The position numbers and the translations under genes were made by a program. Below the pieces are notes generated by a model. The model ran no database searches, was not told where the DNA came from, and was given only the letters and a program-made list of their open reading frames with translations. From Algorimicrobium hallyeonense (lineage in GTDB: Bacteria; Bacteroidota; Bacteroidia; Flavobacteriales; Flavobacteriaceae), in the NCBI RefSeq assembly GCF_042657385.1, contig NZ_JBHSLA010000005.1:62001-126000 (forward strand): a stretch of 64,000 nucleotides of DNA. The letters are read 5' to 3'. Shown in pieces: positions 9,342 through 18,218 of the stretch (its first letter is position 1; every line of letters starts with the position of its first letter).

Positions 9342-9437
9342 ATCTTCAATATTCAAGTAGTAAATTCCTGAAATTTAACTTGGGATTTTGAATGCGAAGG
9401 GTGTCTGTTAATCAATCAGACAGGGAATTTGAAACTT

Positions 9438-10853
9438 ATGAATTATAAAAACGCATTAGAGCATTCTATATTTGAAACCATTTCAAAATCTGCTGAAGAA
9501 TTACAGGTTGACTGTTATGTAATTGGTGGTTTTGTTCGCGATTTTCTTCTGAAACGCGGAAATCCTAAAGATATTGATATTGTAGCTATTGGAAGTGGCA
9601 TTGAATTAGCCCGACAAGTAGCTAAAAACCTTCCCAATAAACCTAAAGTTCAAGTATTTAAAACGTATGGAACTGCCATGTTGCGTTTTGAAGATATAGA
9701 AATAGAATTTGTAGGTGCTCGTAAAGAAAGTTACCATGAGGACAGCCGGAATCCTGTTGTAGAAAATGGCACGCTGGAAGATGATCAGAATCGTCGGGAC
9801 TTTACCATAAATGCTCTAGCGTTAAGTTTAAACAAATCTAATTTTGGCGATTTATTAGACCCTTTCCAAGGCGTTCTAGATTTAGAAAACAAGATAATTC
9901 GTACACCTTTAAATCCAGATATTACATATAGTGACGATCCTTTACGGATGATGCGGGCCATCCGTTTTGCTACACAATTGCACTTTACTATTGAGCCCGA
10001 ATCCTTACAGGCTATTTCAAAAAATAATAGCAGATTAGAGATTATAACAAACGAACGTATTGTTGTTGAACTGAACAAGATTTTAGAATCGCCAAAACCG
10101 TCCATTGGTTTTTTACTGTTGGAAGAAACAGGATTATTAAAACATATTTTACCCGAACTAACCGCATTAAAAGGGATTGATGAAATTGAAGGGCAACGTC
10201 ATAAAGATAATTTTTATCACACATTAGAAGTCGTAGATAATATTGCAGAAAACACGGATAACCTTTGGCTTCGCTGGGCTGCTTTACTTCATGATATTGG
10301 AAAAGCGCCCACAAAACGCTTTCACAAAAAAAATGGCTGGACCTTTCATGCCCATGAATTTGAAGGCTCCAAAATGGTTTACCATTTATTCAAACGTTTG
10401 AAAATGCCTTTGAATGATAAAATGAAATATGTGCAAAAAATGGTGTTTATGAGTTCTAGGCCTATTGCACTTGCGGATGATATGGTTTCAGATTCGGCTG
10501 TAAGACGTTTGGTTTTTGATGCTGGTGATTATGTGGACGACTTAATGACGCTGTGTGAAGCAGATATTACCACGAAGAATCCGAAGAAATTCCAGAAATA
10601 CCACAATAACTTTAAGCTTGTACGTGATAAAATTGTAGAAGTTGAAGAACGTGATCAGATACGAAATTTTCAACCACCGGTTTCGGGTGAAGAAATTATG
10701 GAAACGTTTGGCATTAAACCTTCACGAGAGATTGGCACGATTAAAGAAAAAATTAAAGAAGCTATTTTAGAAGGTGAAATTCCCAATGAACATGAGGCGG
10801 CTTTTCAACTCATGTTAAAAGAAGGGGAACGTTTGGGGTTGACGCGAGTATAA
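9438..10853 (+). CDS. CCA-adding tRNA nucleotidyltransferase with HD domain
   Basis: A 471-residue class II nucleotidyltransferase that builds or repairs the 3' CCA end of tRNAs. The head domain has GGFVRDFLL and the catalytic DIDIVAIG aspartates, followed by RRDFTINALALS, the neck segment that reads the incoming base, and an HD phosphohydrolase domain with LLHDIGK near residue 280. An upstream TTG at 9429 is in frame, but the ATG at 9438 is the natural start. The 5' leader contains a 6-bp stem (9402-9407 with 9417-9422). No dedicated terminator is visible; an octamer array begins one base after the stop. Confidence 0.93.
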   Translation: MNYKNALEHSIFETISKSAEELQVDCYVIGGFVRDFLLKRGNPKDIDIVAIGSGIELARQVAKNLPNKPKVQVFKTYGTAMLRFEDIEIEFVGARKESYHEDSRNPVVENGTLEDDQNRRDFTINALALSLNKSNFGDLLDPFQGVLDLENKIIRTPLNPDITYSDDPLRMMRAIRFATQLHFTIEPESLQAISKNNSRLEIITNERIVVELNKILESPKPSIGFLLLEETGLLKHILPELTALKGIDEIEGQRHKDNFYHTLEVVDNIAENTDNLWLRWAALLHDIGKAPTKRFHKKNGWTFHAHEFEGSKMVYHLFKRLKMPLNDKMKYVQKMVFMSSRPIALADDMVSDSAVRRLVFDAGDYVDDLMTLCEADITTKNPKKFQKYHNNFKLVRDKIVEVEERDQIRNFQPPVSGEEIMETFGIKPSREIGTIKEKIKEAILEGEIPNEHEAAFQLMLKEGERLGLTRV

Positions 10854-10854
10854 G

Positions 10855-10926
10855 TTGCAAAGAGACAAAGTTGAAAAGTGGCAAAGCGGTAAAGCGGTAA
10901 AGCGGTAAAGCGGTAAAGCGGTAAAA
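10855..10926. repeat. Left octamer tandem array beside the S23-type gene
   Basis: Nine consecutive 8-bp units fill 72 bp without a break: four diverged units (ttgcaaag, agacaaag, ttgaaaag, tggcaaag) and then cggtaaag four times and cggtaaaa once. The second half of each unit is nearly constant (aaag), while the first half varies. It starts one base after the stop of the CCA-adding enzyme and ends 30 bp before the S23-type gene. Confidence 0.9.
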
Positions 10927-10956
10927 TAATTTGACACTAAAAAACATAATTCACAA

Positions 10957-11325
10957 ATGGAAAGTTCAAAAAATAGCACCTTCAGAAAATTATTAGTCTG
11001 GCAAAAGTCTATGGCATTGGTGACTTTAATTTATAGTGAAGTAATGGTTTTTCCGCCTGATGAATTGTATGCGTTAACGTCTCAAATAAAAAGATCTGCA
11101 ACCTCTATTCCGAGTAATATCGCAGAAGGTTACGGTAGAGAAGGAAAGAAAGATTATTTGCGTTTTTTGAACATTCCTTTAAGTTCGCTGTTTGAATTAC
11201 AAACACAACTTGAAATAGCTTACAATTTAAAGTTTTTGAAACAAGATAATTTTAATAAATTATATAATGACAGTAGAAAAATTGAACGGATGCTTTCCAG
11301 TTTTATTCGTAAAATAAAAAACTAA
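10957..11325 (+). CDS. Stand-alone S23/IVP-type four-helix-bundle protein
   Basis: A 122-residue all-helical protein of the 23S rRNA intervening-sequence (S23) family, related in fold to the accessory variability determinant (Avd) of diversity-generating retroelements. The family pattern is clear: FRKLLVWQKSMALVTLIY at the N-terminus, then LTSQIKRSATSIPSNIAEGYGR and KDYLRFLNIPLSSLFELQTQLEIA. The usual family protein is encoded in an intervening sequence of 23S rRNA or scattered singly; here it lies between unrelated housekeeping genes and is bracketed by octamer arrays at 10855-10926 and 11335-11374. Its function is not established; the basic, conserved surface of the family suggests nucleic-acid binding. 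Confidence 0.88.
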   Translation: MESSKNSTFRKLLVWQKSMALVTLIYSEVMVFPPDELYALTSQIKRSATSIPSNIAEGYGREGKKDYLRFLNIPLSSLFELQTQLEIAYNLKFLKQDNFNKLYNDSRKIERMLSSFIRKIKN

Positions 11326-11334
11326 CCTTTTAAA

Positions 11335-11374
11335 AACTCTGTAACTCTGTAACTCTGTAACTCTGTAACTCTGA
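11335..11374. repeat. Right octamer tandem array beside the S23-type gene
   Basis: Four perfect units of aactctgt and a fifth ending in a rather than t fill 40 bp between the S23-type gene and ctaA. Read on the minus strand, the unit is gttacaga, which matches the first left unit in the same register (gttgcaaa) at 6 of 8 bases, so the two arrays face each other in inverted orientation. Confidence 0.88.
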
Positions 11375-11386
11375 AAACTTAAAAAA

Positions 11387-12400
11387 ATGAAAAAAGACAA
11401 TAAAAAAGTAATCTACTGGCTCCTTACAGGTTGCGTTCTTATTTTTATCATGGTTGTGGTTGGTGGTATTACCCGATTAACAGATTCGGGTTTATCTATG
11501 TCCGACTACAAACTTATAACAGGAACTATCCCGCCATTAAATGATGCAGAATGGCAGGATGCTTTTGCATTGTATCAGCAGTATCCGGAATTTCAAAAGT
11601 TGCATTCACACTTTACTTTAGAAGATTTTAAAGGTATATATTTTTGGGAATGGTTTCATAGGTTAATTGGTCGAGTCATAGGATTAGTCTTTATTATTCC
11701 TTTCTTATATTTTCTATTTCGCAAGCAACTTACAAAAAGCACCATCAAAAAATGTTTGGTTTTATTAGGTCTAGGTGGATTTCAAGGTTTTTTAGGTTGG
11801 TATATGGTAAAAAGTGGTTTGGTAGATATGCCAGATGTAAGTCATTTCAGATTAGCAGCCCATTTAACAACGGCATTCTTAACCTTTGCTGCAACACTTT
11901 GGGTAGCTTTGGATTTAATATATCCTGATAAAAAAGTCATTGACAAAAAGTTTAGAAACCTTATTATTGTTAGCTACCTCATCCTCATTGTTCAAATAAT
12001 TTATGGTGGATTTGTGGCCGGTTTAAAAGCTGGTTTACTGCATAACCATTGGCCTTTTATGAATGAAGGCAAATTTATGCATCACACGGTTTATATTTTA
12101 GAACCGTTTTATAAAAATCTCATTGAAAATCCAAGTGGTATTCAATTTATACATAGAACATTGGCTTACTTGGTTGTAGCATCCATATTTATTTTGTGGT
12201 TTAAAGCGCGCGAAATGACCCTTACAAACCTCCAACAAAAGAGTATAAATGCTTTGCTGATTTTAGTCGGTTTTCAATTTTTATTAGGCGTATTAACCAT
12301 CATTTATGCGGTTCCGTTGTGGTTAGGTGTGGCACATCAAGTGGGTGCATTTTTTTTGCTTTCAGCTATGACATTTACGCTACATCGATTTAGCAAATAA
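11387..12400 (+). CDS. ctaA: Heme A synthase (COX15/CtaA family)
   Basis: A 337-residue integral membrane protein that oxidises heme O to heme A for aa3-type cytochrome oxidase. Eight membrane helices are apparent, starting with VIYWLLTGCVLIFIMVVVGG followed by the family motif ITRLTDSGLSM. The four conserved heme-ligand histidines are visible in EWFHRLIGR, RLAAHLTTAF, FIHRTLAYL and VAHQVGAFF. Length and motifs fit the proteobacterial/eukaryotic COX15 type. It starts 12 bp after the right octamer array and has no partner oxidase genes in the window. Confidence 0.93.
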   Translation: MKKDNKKVIYWLLTGCVLIFIMVVVGGITRLTDSGLSMSDYKLITGTIPPLNDAEWQDAFALYQQYPEFQKLHSHFTLEDFKGIYFWEWFHRLIGRVIGLVFIIPFLYFLFRKQLTKSTIKKCLVLLGLGGFQGFLGWYMVKSGLVDMPDVSHFRLAAHLTTAFLTFAATLWVALDLIYPDKKVIDKKFRNLIIVSYLILIVQIIYGGFVAGLKAGLLHNHWPFMNEGKFMHHTVYILEPFYKNLIENPSGIQFIHRTLAYLVVASIFILWFKAREMTLTNLQQKSINALLILVGFQFLLGVLTIIYAVPLWLGVAHQVGAFFLLSAMTFTLHRFSK

Positions 12401-12412
12401 TTTTAAAATAAC

Positions 12413-12420
12413 TACCTTTG
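12413..12420 (+). promoter_or_regulatory. -7 promoter element (TACCTTTG)
   Basis: TACCTTTGC matches the Bacteroidota -7 consensus and lies 16 bp before the ATG of the pRiA4b ORF-3-like gene. It starts just after the ctaA stop. Confidence 0.55.
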
Positions 12421-12436
12421 CGGCATAAATAAAAAT

Positions 12437-12952
12437 ATGATATACAGATTTCGAATAGTACTAGATAACGACACGGACAAGGACGTTTTTCGCGATATAG
12501 AAATTCGTGAAACGGATACCATGGAAGACCTTCATAATACCATTACACAATCCTTTGGATTTGATGGTACAGAAATGGCTTCGTTTTATTTGTCTGATGA
12601 TGAATGGAATCAAGGTGAAGAAATTTCATTATTTGATATGAGCGATGGCTTGAATCCTGTAAAACTGATGAGTAGATCTGTTTTAAAAGACACCGTGCAT
12701 GAAGGTTTAAACAAACTTATTTATGTGTATGATTTTTTAAGCATGTGGACATTTTATGTGGAACTTGCTGAAATTGTTGAAGAAACCGAAGGTACAGATT
12801 ATCCAAACCTCATGTTTGTTCATGGTCAAATTCCGGATGAAGCTCCAGAAAAAAACTTTGAAGCTGAAAGTTATGACGACTACAATGAATTTGAAGACGA
12901 TTTAGATGTGGACGATTATGATAATTTAGATTTTGACGAGAATTGGAATTAA
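12437..12952 (+). CDS. Plasmid pRiA4b ORF-3-like family protein
   Basis: A 171-residue protein whose first two thirds fit the pRiA4b ORF-3 / IS1096 passenger TnpR-like family: YRFRIVLDNDTDKDVFRDIEI, then LHNTITQSFGFDGTEMASFYL and MWTFYVELAEI. The last 35 residues are a highly acidic tail rich in Asp and Glu (for example DDLDVDDYDNLDFDENW). The family is widespread in flavobacteria as a chromosomal single gene and its function is unknown; the transposon-derived name does not mean that an insertion sequence is present. It has its own promoter and a strong terminator at 12991. Confidence 0.8.
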   Translation: MIYRFRIVLDNDTDKDVFRDIEIRETDTMEDLHNTITQSFGFDGTEMASFYLSDDEWNQGEEISLFDMSDGLNPVKLMSRSVLKDTVHEGLNKLIYVYDFLSMWTFYVELAEIVEETEGTDYPNLMFVHGQIPDEAPEKNFEAESYDDYNEFEDDLDVDDYDNLDFDENWN

Positions 12953-12990
12953 CACCTTGCTAGTCAATTAAGCAGACAACAATTACTATT

Positions 12991-13020
12991 AAAAAGCATT
13001 CTTAACCGAATGCTTTTTTT
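12991..13020 (+). terminator. Rho-independent terminator after the pRiA4b-like gene
   Basis: An 11-bp perfect stem (12991-13001 with 13008-13018), a 6-base loop (ttaacc), and a run of T after the stem. Confidence 0.9.
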
Positions 13021-13089
13021 ATTTTAGCATGTAACAAATTAATAACTTGCTCGTCCTACAAGTAACCATTAACCAAAAACAGAACTATT

Positions 13090-13983
13090 TTGGAAACCAT
13101 ACTGACAATTAATAATCTGACTAAAAAATTTGGCTTCCTTACGGCTGTTAAAGATTTATCATTCACCATCAACAAAGGGAATGTTTACGGGATCCTAGGA
13201 CCTAATGGTAGCGGAAAATCTACCACATTAGGCATTGTTTTAAATGTTGTAAATAAAACATCTGGTGACTTTCATTGGTTTGATGGGAATACCTCAACAC
13301 ATGATGCTTTAAAAAAAGTAGGCGCAATTATTGAGCGACCAAATTTTTATCCATACATGACAGCGTATCAAAACCTGAAATTGGTTTGCAAAATTAAAGG
13401 GGTCCCTTTTAGTAAAATAGATGAAAAGCTAGAACTCGTTAAACTTTTAGATAGAAAAGACAGCAAGTTTCAAACCTTTTCTTTGGGTATGAAACAACGT
13501 TTAGCTATTGCATCAGCCTTATTAAACGATCCAGAAATTCTAATCTTAGATGAGCCAACCAATGGTTTAGATCCGCAAGGTATCCATCAAATACGAAGTT
13601 TAATTCAATTAATTGCCAGTCAAGGTACCACTATTTTATTAGCCTCCCATTTATTAGACGAAGTAGAAAAGGTATGTACACACGTGGTTATTCTTCGAAA
13701 AGGCGAAAAATTATATTCTGGCCCTGTAGACGAAATGATATCCAGTCATGGTTTTCTAGAACTTAAAGCAGAAGATACCAATAACCTTATGGCGTTCTTG
13801 GAAAGTAAAAAAATGTTTGGAAAAATTAAAGTTGAAGACGGTTTAATTACAGCATTTCTAGATGAACCTATGGATGCCAAAAGCGTTAACAAATTGTTGT
13901 TTGATAACGGTATCGTTTTAACCCATTTAGTAAAACGAAAAGAAAGTCTTGAAGAACAATTCTTACAATTAACAGACAACTAA
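13090..13983 (+). CDS. ABC transporter ATP-binding protein
   Basis: A 297-residue ATPase of the ABC-2 exporter class (CcmA/NatA/bacitracin-export type). Walker A is GPNGSGKST (residues ~38-46), the signature is FSLGMKQRLAIASALL, Walker B is ILILDEPTNGLDPQGI, and the switch histidine is in LLASHLLDEV. The only reasonable start is a TTG at 13090 that gives the standard N-terminus (ETILTINNLTKKFG); there is no upstream in-frame ATG. It is followed after 18 bp by its membrane partner. The cargo is unknown; no peptide or lantibiotic precursor is visible nearby. Confidence 0.9.
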   Translation: METILTINNLTKKFGFLTAVKDLSFTINKGNVYGILGPNGSGKSTTLGIVLNVVNKTSGDFHWFDGNTSTHDALKKVGAIIERPNFYPYMTAYQNLKLVCKIKGVPFSKIDEKLELVKLLDRKDSKFQTFSLGMKQRLAIASALLNDPEILILDEPTNGLDPQGIHQIRSLIQLIASQGTTILLASHLLDEVEKVCTHVVILRKGEKLYSGPVDEMISSHGFLELKAEDTNNLMAFLESKKMFGKIKVEDGLITAFLDEPMDAKSVNKLLFDNGIVLTHLVKRKESLEEQFLQLTDN

Positions 13984-14001
13984 CCAATCAAAACCAACCA
14001 C

Positions 14002-14829
14002 ATGTTACGACTAGTAAATTTAGAATTGCAAAAATTACTGTTAAGTAGAACGAATAAAATATTAATATTTATTTCATTCATTTTGCCATTTACGGTTTTG
14101 GTATTGTCTTCCATAAAAATAAATTTCTTCGGATTTTTCACTTTAGAATTAGGCGAATTAGGCATTTTTAACTTCCCATTAATCTGGCATATAACCACAT
14201 TTTTTGCCTCATATTTCAAATTGTTCTTTGCAATTGTTGTGGTGAGTATGATTGGGAATGAATACAGCAACAAAACCATCAAACAAAATTTAATTGACGG
14301 TTTAAGTAAAAAAGAATTTATACTCTCTAAATTTTACACCATTGTATTTTTCTCATTATTTGCAACGGTTCTAATTGCTGTGGCCTCATTTTTAATCGGC
14401 ATGTACTATTCCAGTTATACGGAAGCAAGCATCATTTTTAGAGAAACCGAGTTCCTATTAGCTTATTTTGTAAAGCTTGTTGGATTCTTCACTCTCTGTT
14501 TATTTTTTGCCATGCTTTTAAGGCGATCCGCATTTGCATTAGCATTTTTATTCGTGCTTTATATAGTTGAATGGCTTGTATATTGGGGAGCTTATGAAGT
14601 TTTTGGAAATTCAGAAACGGCGTTTAAAGTTAAAGGCTTTTTACCATTAGAGTCCATGTACAAATTGATAGATCAACCCATTCAGCGTATTATGATAACT
14701 AAATTTCCTGAAAAGGCCGATTTAGCTTATGACTATGCCGTGCATTGGTATGAAGTTGCAATTGTATTAGTTTGGACAGCTATATTTGTGTTTTTGTCCT
14801 TAAGATTATTAAAGAAGCGAGATTTGTAA
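14002..14829 (+). CDS. ABC-2 type transporter permease
   Basis: A 275-residue membrane protein with about six hydrophobic helices, the first in ILIFISFILPFTVLVLSSI. After the second helix the sequence NEYSNKTIKQNLIDGLSKKEF is typical of the coupling region of ABC-2 permeases of the NatB/YhaP-like group. It is the partner of the ATPase at 13090 and probably its operon mate. It ends 26 bp before the start of the first large T9SS cargo gene; a functional link to those proteins is not shown by the sequence. Confidence 0.85.
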   Translation: MLRLVNLELQKLLLSRTNKILIFISFILPFTVLVLSSIKINFFGFFTLELGELGIFNFPLIWHITTFFASYFKLFFAIVVVSMIGNEYSNKTIKQNLIDGLSKKEFILSKFYTIVFFSLFATVLIAVASFLIGMYYSSYTEASIIFRETEFLLAYFVKLVGFFTLCLFFAMLLRRSAFALAFLFVLYIVEWLVYWGAYEVFGNSETAFKVKGFLPLESMYKLIDQPIQRIMITKFPEKADLAYDYAVHWYEVAIVLVWTAIFVFLSLRLLKKRDL

Positions 14830-14855
14830 TATATTTGGATCATATTGCTATCCAA

Positions 14856-17800
14856 ATGAAAAAAATTCTCTGTTACACGTTTTTACTATGTTTTGTTGGT
14901 GTTTTTAGTCAACAACAAGCGTCTAATTGGTATTTTGGCGAAAATGCTGGAATTCAATTTGCAGAAGATGGTACTATTACCGCTCTTGATGATGGTCAAC
15001 TTAACACGGTTGAAGGCTGTTCTTCCATATCAGATGGTGACGGAAATTTATTGTTCTATACAGATGGAACTTTTGTCTACAACCGTAATCATCTAGTAAT
15101 GAGTAATGGAGGCGATCTTTCAGGTCATGAATCAAGCACGCAATCTGCCATTGTAGTTCCAAAACCAGATGATGAAAATATATACTACATTTTTACGGTT
15201 GGCTCTAATCAAACTTTAACCGGATTAAAATATTCGGTTGTCGATATGACTTTGGACTCTGGTCGTGGAGCTGTAACTTTAAAAGATGAACCTCTTTTGT
15301 CTCAATGTGCTGAAAAAATTGCTGCAGTTTTAAAAGATTGTCAAACGGGTGCCATTTGGGTTATTACTTTTTCAAACCTTCAAGGCGCATTCAATAATCC
15401 CGCTACTGCAGATTTAGATACCTTTCATGCGTTCGAAATTACAGACGCTGGCGTCAATACAACGGCTGTAACATCCACTTTTAGTCCGATGAATCTTGGT
15501 GATGCACGAGGCTATCTTAAATTATCACCAGATGGTACAAAAGTAGCTTTGGCTAATGTAGATGATGGTTTATACCTTTTTGATTTTGATGTTACAACGG
15601 GTACAATGAGTAACAGTGAAATAATACCAATTTCTGGAAATAATAACCAACCTTATGGAGCTGAATTTTCACCAAACAGCCAAATTTTATATGTAACCGC
15701 TTCAAATGATTTTTTTGGTGGAGGTGACAACAACCCCAATGCACATCAATCAAAACTGATACAATTTGACTTAACAGCTGCTGACATAAGTGATTCGGCT
15801 CTTGTTTTGGACAACCGAAACGCTTACCGAAGTGCATTGCAATTGGGTCCAGATGGTAAAATATATAGGTCTATGGCAGCAACGTATACCCAGGGTTTAT
15901 CATTTTTAAGTGTCATTAATAATCCTAATATGGTTGGTACTGATGCTAATTACCAACACAATGCCGTTTCATTAGGCACCAATAATTCAACTCAAGGTTT
16001 ACCACCTTTTATAGCCTCTTTTTTTACAGAAAAAATTGATATTACTAATGGTGTTGCTGAAGCCAATAATTTATTACTGTGTACAGGCGATACTTTTACA
16101 TTAATTGCAGAAGATATTCCAGGAGCAACATACACGTGGACATTGGACAACAGCCCAATTCCCACACCAACTCCTCCAAATGAATTGTTTTTAAATACAG
16201 GAGGTGATTACTCGGTTTTTATTGAAATACCTAGCAATGATTGTGAGTCTAAAGAAGGCCAAGCCATTGTAACATTTTATGATGTTCCAACAATAAATCC
16301 GGCTCTAGATTTAGATATTGATGCGTGTAGTGGCGATTTGACGACGGAATTTGATTTAACAACACGTGATTCAGACATATTAGGTATGCAAAATGCTAGT
16401 GTATTTGAAGTTCATTATTTTGAATCCCAAATGGATGCTGATAATAACGAAAATGAGATAACGGGCTTATTTACTAACACCATGAACCCAACCCCTATTT
16501 TTGCACGAATTCATAATAAAAACAACCCGAATTGTTATGAAACCACCGCCTTTGAAGTGGAAGTGTTTATTACACCAACGGCAAATCCAATTGCTAACCA
16601 AGAATGGTGTGATGATGACACAGACGGAAACCCTTATAATGGTCAGACTGATATTAATTTATTGAGCTTTAATTCTACGGTATTAAACACACAAAATCCT
16701 GCGGAATATTCGGTTAGTTATTATAGTTCCTTGGCAAATGCAGAATCTGGCACGAGTCCACTTGCTAACAGTTATTATAACCAAACAGCCTTTCAAGAAG
16801 AAATTTTTGTGCGCGTTGAAAATGACTCCAATACGGATTGCTATAGTACAACATCATTTATAGTAACCATAAACCCCTTGCCCCCTGCTTTCAATACCAG
16901 CTTAATTCAATGTGATGAAGATGGCAATATGGATGGTAGAACTAATTTTAATTTAGATGAAGCTTTTGATGCCTTATCAGGAAATTCCACAACGGTTTCT
17001 ATAGAATATTATGAAAATTCAATAGATGCAGATTCTGGTACAGACATGCTAGACCCTTTAGGTTATATTAATACGAGTAATCCAGAGATTGTAATTGCCA
17101 AAATTATTGATAATACGACCTTATGTTACAGTCTTTCTGAATTATCTTTAGAAGTCAGTACCACACAAATAAACAATTATCAAGTACCAGAAGTTTGTGA
17201 TGAATTAGACTCCGAAGATGGTATTAACACCTTCGATTTGAATGTCATAACGACAGCCATTCAGCAAGACAATACCATTACATTTCCCGTATCCTATTAT
17301 GCGAATTATAATGATGCCTTATTAGAAAAAAATGCCTTATCAACACCATTTAATAACACCATACCTTATAATCAAACAATCTATTCACGTGTAGAAAACA
17401 ATAATGCCTGTTATGGTATTGGTGAAGTTTCATTTACCATTAACCCAAGACCACAATTGGAGGCAGATGAAACCGTATTATATTGTTTAAACACCTTTCC
17501 GAATACAATTACTTTGGATGCAGGTATTTTAAATGATTCGGCTAACAATTATACCTATTCGTGGACTTCTGGTCAAACCACAAATAATATTGCTGTAAAT
17601 GAAGTTGGCACCTATACAGTTACAGCAACTAATGCATTTGGTTGTACAAAAACGCGTTCTATTACTGTTGAACCTTCCAATATTGCAACGATTGAAACTA
17701 TTAACATTCAAGATGCACTACAAAGTAATAATACGATAACAGTTATAGTATCGGGTGAAGGCGAATACGAATTTGCGCTATTTGATGCCACTGGAGCACT

Positions 17801-18179
17801 ATATACAGCCTATCAAACAAGTAATGAATTTACCAATGTAGACGCAGGAATTTATACGGTTAGCATTCGAGATGTTAAAAACAATTGTGGCATTGTTGAA
17901 GATATGGTTTCCGTTATAGGTTTCCCTAATGTGTTTACACCAAATGGCGATGGCACCAATGATACATGGAACGTTCAGGGCGTAACAGCCATGTTTCAAC
18001 CTAGTACACGTGTTCAGATTTATAACCGTTTTGGGAAATTACTAAAAGAGTTAAGCCCATTAAATGGTGGCTGGGATGGAACCTACAACGGTGAAGTTAT
18101 GCCAAATGACGATTATTGGTTTTCTGTAAAACTAAAAGACGGTCGTATTTTTAAAAGTCATTTTACCTTAAAACGTTAA
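14856..18179 (+). CDS. T9SS type B sorting-domain surface protein with four ~85-residue modules
   Basis: A 1107-residue exported protein. The start at 14856 gives a Sec signal peptide (MKKILCYTFLLCFVGVFSQQ); the frame extends further upstream only into the permease gene. The N-terminal ~400 residues begin ASNWYFGENAGIQF and look like the beta-propeller domain common in this group, followed by an Ig-like segment (LLCTGDTFTLIAEDIPGATY). Four modules of ~85 residues follow, each with a C-D-rich start, an FDL-like motif, a YY/E plus DA motif and a VRVEN-like strand. The last ~85 residues are the type B (CHU_C/gliding) sorting domain: FTPNGDGTNDTW, IYNRFGKLL and GWDGTYNG. It should be secreted by T9SS and retained at or released from the cell surface. 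Confidence 0.9.
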   Translation: MKKILCYTFLLCFVGVFSQQQASNWYFGENAGIQFAEDGTITALDDGQLNTVEGCSSISDGDGNLLFYTDGTFVYNRNHLVMSNGGDLSGHESSTQSAIVVPKPDDENIYYIFTVGSNQTLTGLKYSVVDMTLDSGRGAVTLKDEPLLSQCAEKIAAVLKDCQTGAIWVITFSNLQGAFNNPATADLDTFHAFEITDAGVNTTAVTSTFSPMNLGDARGYLKLSPDGTKVALANVDDGLYLFDFDVTTGTMSNSEIIPISGNNNQPYGAEFSPNSQILYVTASNDFFGGGDNNPNAHQSKLIQFDLTAADISDSALVLDNRNAYRSALQLGPDGKIYRSMAATYTQGLSFLSVINNPNMVGTDANYQHNAVSLGTNNSTQGLPPFIASFFTEKIDITNGVAEANNLLLCTGDTFTLIAEDIPGATYTWTLDNSPIPTPTPPNELFLNTGGDYSVFIEIPSNDCESKEGQAIVTFYDVPTINPALDLDIDACSGDLTTEFDLTTRDSDILGMQNASVFEVHYFESQMDADNNENEITGLFTNTMNPTPIFARIHNKNNPNCYETTAFEVEVFITPTANPIANQEWCDDDTDGNPYNGQTDINLLSFNSTVLNTQNPAEYSVSYYSSLANAESGTSPLANSYYNQTAFQEEIFVRVENDSNTDCYSTTSFIVTINPLPPAFNTSLIQCDEDGNMDGRTNFNLDEAFDALSGNSTTVSIEYYENSIDADSGTDMLDPLGYINTSNPEIVIAKIIDNTTLCYSLSELSLEVSTTQINNYQVPEVCDELDSEDGINTFDLNVITTAIQQDNTITFPVSYYANYNDALLEKNALSTPFNNTIPYNQTIYSRVENNNACYGIGEVSFTINPRPQLEADETVLYCLNTFPNTITLDAGILNDSANNYTYSWTSGQTTNNIAVNEVGTYTVTATNAFGCTKTRSITVEPSNIATIETINIQDALQSNNTITVIVSGEGEYEFALFDATGALYTAYQTSNEFTNVDAGIYTVSIRDVKNNCGIVEDMVSVIGFPNVFTPNGDGTNDTWNVQGVTAMFQPSTRVQIYNRFGKLLKELSPLNGGWDGTYNGEVMPNDDYWFSVKLKDGRIFKSHFTLKR

Positions 18180-18218
18180 CAGTAAAAAATCGTACATTTA
18201 AAACTGTAACACCGTTCT

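Noticed and set aside
9429..9437. TTG start of the CCA-adding enzyme
   Set aside because: The ATG at 9438 gives the usual N-terminus; the extra three codons carry no family sequence.
12437..12952. Insertion sequence suggested by the IS1096/TnpR-like family name
   Set aside because: No inverted repeats, transposase or target duplication are visible, and the family is a chromosomal single gene in flavobacteria.
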